DNA of 64,000 nucleotides from an uncultured Lachnospiraceae bacterium (GTDB taxonomy: Bacteria > Bacillota > Clostridia > Lachnospirales > Lachnospiraceae), in assembly GCA_947631685.1 (NCBI GenBank), contig CANRMI010000012.1, positions 1 through 64,000 on the forward strand, in the 5' to 3' direction. A program made the translations under genes and the position numbers. Of this stretch, positions 61,369 through 64,000 are shown piece by piece. Below the pieces are notes generated by a model. It ran no database searches. It worked only from the letters and a program-made list of their open reading frames with translations, and was not told the DNA's origin. The number at the start of each line of letters is the position of its first letter. Within the stretch, counting starts at the first letter, position 1.

Positions 61369-62129
61369 TGACGGATATTTCCATTACTATCGTAGCTTAC
61401 AACAATGAATCTGACGTGCGAAAGGCGGTGTGCTCTATCCTGGAGCACACCCCTTCGGACATATCCAAAAAAATATACATTGTGGACAACAGTACACAGC
61501 CTGATTCCCTGGAACCGTTTTCAGAAGAGCATCCTGAAGTGATCTACGATAAGACTCCTGAAAACCTGGGCTTTGGCGCCGGCCACAACAGGGTGCTTCC
61601 CCTTTTGGACTCCCGCTTTCACGCCATTGTCAATCCCGATATTCTGCTGACGGAGGACAGTTTCGGGATCCTCATCCGGTTCCTGGAGGAAACCTCCGCG
61701 GGCATGGCTGTTCCCCGCATGGTGGACGCGCAGGGCATTCCCCAAAAGACCTGCCGCAGGGAATTGACGGTTTTGGACCTGCTCATCAGGCACCTGCCTT
61801 TCGGATTCCGCAAACGGCGCGCTTTCCATACCATGCAGGATATGGACTATGACAGTCCCTTTCCCGTTCCCTTTGCTCAGGGCAGCTTTCTGGTGCTGCG
61901 CACCCAGCTGTTTCGGGAGCTGGGCGGATTTGACGAGCACTTTTTCATGTATGTGGAAGATGTCGACTTCTGCCGGCGCCTGAACGCGGTCAGCAGTCTT
62001 TACTACTGCCCCCGCACCACGGTAATCCATCGGTGGGAAAAGGCCTCCCATACCGACAAGGCACTGCGCCGGGAGCATCTGCGCTCCATACTCTTTTATT
62101 TTCACAAATGGGGGTGGAAACTATGGTAG
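61365..62129 (+). CDS. Family 2 glycosyltransferase, rhamnosyltransferase-like
   Basis: A 254-aa GT2 enzyme. The GT-A start ITIVAYNNESDVRKAV, DNST, the DxD-like NPDILL, and FDEHFFMYVEDVDFCRR (the ED acid/base region) are present. The overall pattern resembles WbbL-type rhamnosyltransferases. Overlaps the upstream gene by ATGA, so it is translationally coupled. Acceptor unknown. Confidence 0.88.
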   Translation: MMTDISITIVAYNNESDVRKAVCSILEHTPSDISKKIYIVDNSTQPDSLEPFSEEHPEVIYDKTPENLGFGAGHNRVLPLLDSRFHAIVNPDILLTEDSFGILIRFLEETSAGMAVPRMVDAQGIPQKTCRRELTVLDLLIRHLPFGFRKRRAFHTMQDMDYDSPFPVPFAQGSFLVLRTQLFRELGGFDEHFFMYVEDVDFCRRLNAVSSLYYCPRTTVIHRWEKASHTDKALRREHLRSILFYFHKWGWKLW

Positions 62130-62851
62130 ATAAGATCAGGATCTCGGTAGCCATGACCACCTATAATGGAGAAGCGTTTTTGCGGGAACAGCTCGCCTCC
62201 ATTCTTCCCCAGCTGACTGGAAAAGACGAGTTGATCATTTCGGACGACGGTTCCCATGACAGAACACTGGAGATCATAAACGAATTTGCGGTGGGAGAGG
62301 TTCCTATCAGCCTGTTCGCCGGTCCTCACGCAGGCATCAAGGCCAATGTGGAATGCGCGCTGCGCCACTGCCGCGGCGAGTACATCTTCCTAGCCGACCA
62401 GGACGACATCTGGGCTCCCGATAAAGTAAAAGAGGTCCTTCTCTGCTTTCAGAAGCAGAAGGCCTCTCTGGTGATCCATGATGCCACGGTATTTACGGAA
62501 AATAAAGACAGGCCCGATATGGCTTCCTTCTTCGCATTCCGCCATTCCGGTCCCGGCGTTTTGAAAAACCTCTGGAAAAACAGCTATATCGGCTGCTGTA
62601 TGGCTTTCCGCCGGGAGTTACTCTTCCGGGCCCTGCCCATTCCCGCCACCATTGAAATGCACGATCAATGGCTGGGCATTATAAATGATTTTTATTACAA
62701 AAAATCCTACTTCTACGATAAACCGCTGCTCTGCTACCGCAGGCACGAAACCAACAATTCCCAAATGCAGCATTATGGGCTTTTTAAGATGCTCCGCAAC
62801 CGGCTTGTTTTTTCAGGCTGCTTTTTGAAGCGGATTTTTCTGGGCCGATAG
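62123..62851 (+). CDS. Family 2 glycosyltransferase
   Basis: A 242-aa GT2 enzyme beginning ISVAMTTYNGEAFLREQL, with ISDDGSHDRT, LADQDDIW and MHDQWLG, as in capsule and rhamnan glycosyltransferases. The ATG at 62123 follows GGGGGTGGAAA and overlaps the upstream stop by 7 nt; the track's extra 30 codons read antisense-like text. Third gene of the operon. Confidence 0.88.
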   Translation: MVDKIRISVAMTTYNGEAFLREQLASILPQLTGKDELIISDDGSHDRTLEIINEFAVGEVPISLFAGPHAGIKANVECALRHCRGEYIFLADQDDIWAPDKVKEVLLCFQKQKASLVIHDATVFTENKDRPDMASFFAFRHSGPGVLKNLWKNSYIGCCMAFRRELLFRALPIPATIEMHDQWLGIINDFYYKKSYFYDKPLLCYRRHETNNSQMQHYGLFKMLRNRLVFSGCFLKRIFLGR

Positions 62852-62871
62852 GCGCTTTGAAAGGAGTTTAC

Positions 62872-64000
62872 ATGGATCAGCTTTCTCTTTTTGATTCGGA
62901 TCATTTTTCCGGCGCGGCTCCGCTTTCTTCCCCCCTGGCAGACAGGCTCCGCCCGCAGGAACTGGACGAATATATCGGCCAGAAACATCTTTTAGCTCCC
63001 GGCAAACCTCTGCGGCAAATGCTGGAGCGGGACATGATCGCCTCCATGATCTTCTGGGGGCCTCCCGGCGTCGGCAAAACCACTCTGGCCCGCATTATCG
63101 CGAACCGCACCAAATCCCGCTTTATCAACTTCAGTGCCGTTACCAGCGGTATCAAAGAGATCAAAGAGATCATGAAGCAGGCGGAGGATAACCGCGCTTA
63201 CGGTATCCGCACACTGGTTTTTGTAGATGAGATCCATCGCTTCAACAAGGCCCAGCAGGATGCCTTTCTGCCCTATGTGGAAAAAGGCAGCATCATCCTG
63301 ATAGGCGCTACCACGGAAAATCCCTCTTTTGAGATCAACGCCGCGCTTTTATCCCGCCTCAAGGTCTTTGTCTTAAAAGCCCTGACCAGCGATGAACTGA
63401 CGGAGCTGCTTCAGCATGCCCTGCAGAATAAAAAAGGCTTCGGCAGCAGCACCATACATATGGACGAAGATATGCTCCCGGCAATCGCTGCGGCTTCCGA
63501 CGGCGACGCCCGCTGCGCGTTAAACACTTTGGAAATGGCCATTTTGAACGGGGAGATCGCACCGGACGGCTCCATTACCGTTACCCAGGAAATATTGGAG
63601 CAGTGCCTTGGGAAAAAAGCTCTGCTTTACGACAAAAACGGAGAGGAGCATTATAACCTGATCTCCGCTTTGCACAAATCCATGCGCAACAGCGATCCGG
63701 ACGCCGCTGTCTACTGGCTGGCCCGTATGCTGGAAGCCGGCGAGGATCCGCTGTATATCGCCCGCCGCCTGATCCGGTTTGCCAGCGAGGATATTGGCCT
63801 GGCTGACAGTCAGGCTCTGCAGGTGGCCGTCGCCGCTTACCAGGCCTGTCATTTCAACGGTATGCCTGAGTGCAATGTCAATCTCACTCATGCCGTGGTC
63901 TACCTTTCCCTGGCCCCCCGCTCCAATGCCCTCTATAAGGCCTATGAGGAGGCCAAAGCGGACGCTCTGACCATGCTGGCGGAACCCGTTCCTCTGGTTA
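62872..64000 (+). CDS. rarA: Replication-associated recombination protein A (AAA+ ATPase), cut by the window edge
   Basis: 376 codons are visible and the frame is open at the end, so the gene is missing from the ORF track. Start at ATG 62872 behind AAAGGAGTTT. Seen: LADRLRPQELDEYIGQKHLL, Walker A GPPGVGKTT, Walker B VFVDEIHRF, sensor 1 GATTENPSFEINAALLSR, and the lid and C-terminal SEDIGLADSQAL of RarA/MgsA. It acts at stalled forks as a clamp-loader-like ATPase. About 60 residues are probably missing at the C-terminus. Confidence 0.95.
   Translation, partial: MDQLSLFDSDHFSGAAPLSSPLADRLRPQELDEYIGQKHLLAPGKPLRQMLERDMIASMIFWGPPGVGKTTLARIIANRTKSRFINFSAVTSGIKEIKEIMKQAEDNRAYGIRTLVFVDEIHRFNKAQQDAFLPYVEKGSIILIGATTENPSFEINAALLSRLKVFVLKALTSDELTELLQHALQNKKGFGSSTIHMDEDMLPAIAAASDGDARCALNTLEMAILNGEIAPDGSITVTQEILEQCLGKKALLYDKNGEEHYNLISALHKSMRNSDPDAAVYWLARMLEAGEDPLYIARRLIRFASEDIGLADSQALQVAVAAYQACHFNGMPECNVNLTHAVVYLSLAPRSNALYKAYEEAKADALTMLAEPVPLV

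Overview
The window reads as chromosomal DNA of a Gram-positive, anaerobic, butyrate-forming gut-type clostridium, most likely Lachnospiraceae. This rests on the complete thl-crt-hbd-bcd-etfBA butyryl-CoA pathway, ptb-buk, Lachnospiraceae-style small proteins (DUF975-like, a YcxB-like protein, a zinc-ribbon MscL), AGGAGG-type ribosome sites, sigma-A promoters with 17-nt spacers, and balanced base composition. I see no insertion sequence, prophage, CRISPR array or plasmid feature. Species cannot be assigned from the sequence alone. Genes are packed tightly, with many ATGA overlaps.

Layout. 0.1-0.4 kb: two tRNA-Ser genes (UGA, GGA) behind one strong promoter. 0.45-10.1 kb: a plant-polysaccharide locus on the minus strand: solute-binding lipoprotein, two CUT1 permeases, a CE12-like acetylesterase, and an unusual ankyrin-GH43 fusion. 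A membrane-anchored AraC regulator and a serine hydrolase are divergent from it. 10.1-16.7 kb: housekeeping genes (ispD, tsaD, rnz, rimI, tsaB, tsaE, mscL) with small conserved unknowns. 16.8-22.5 kb: three tandem paralogous multi-spanning GT-C-like membrane proteins. 22.7-31.8 kb: ribU-like ECF component under an FMN riboswitch, tex, a DUF4190-like / HEQEH-protein / DUF975 trio, prfB with its programmed +1 frameshift, and secA.

31.9-43.0 kb: a second pectin module: pectin methylesterase, SLC13/ArsB-like permease, sugar isomerase-like protein, GH28, a GH88-like fragment, uxaA and uxaB, with a LacI regulator and uxaC divergent. None of its enzymes has a signal peptide, so the picture is import of oligogalacturonides and breakdown in the cytoplasm to 2-keto-3-deoxygluconate (KDG); kdgK/kdgA are not in the window. 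Cre/LacI-type boxes occur at both pectin-type promoter regions.

43.1-57.3 kb: nitroreductase, AraC regulator, ptb-buk, an uncharacterised ABC-2 exporter operon, and the butyrate core operon. Galacturonate-derived pyruvate could thus feed acetyl-CoA and butyrate made by enzymes in the same window. The leader of the exporter operon can form an interleaved (pseudoknot-like) RNA fold. 57.6-64 kb: a membrane-anchored propeller-like protein, a C39-type cysteine peptidase, a three-gene exopolysaccharide glycosyltransferase operon, and rarA cut by the right edge (absent from the ORF track).

No single gene set here is clearly a new defence or mobile system. The most novel-looking pieces are the ankyrin-GH43 enzyme, the pseudoknot-like leader with its ABC-2 exporter, the HEQEH protein with a decamer-repeat linker, and the triple GT-C cassette.
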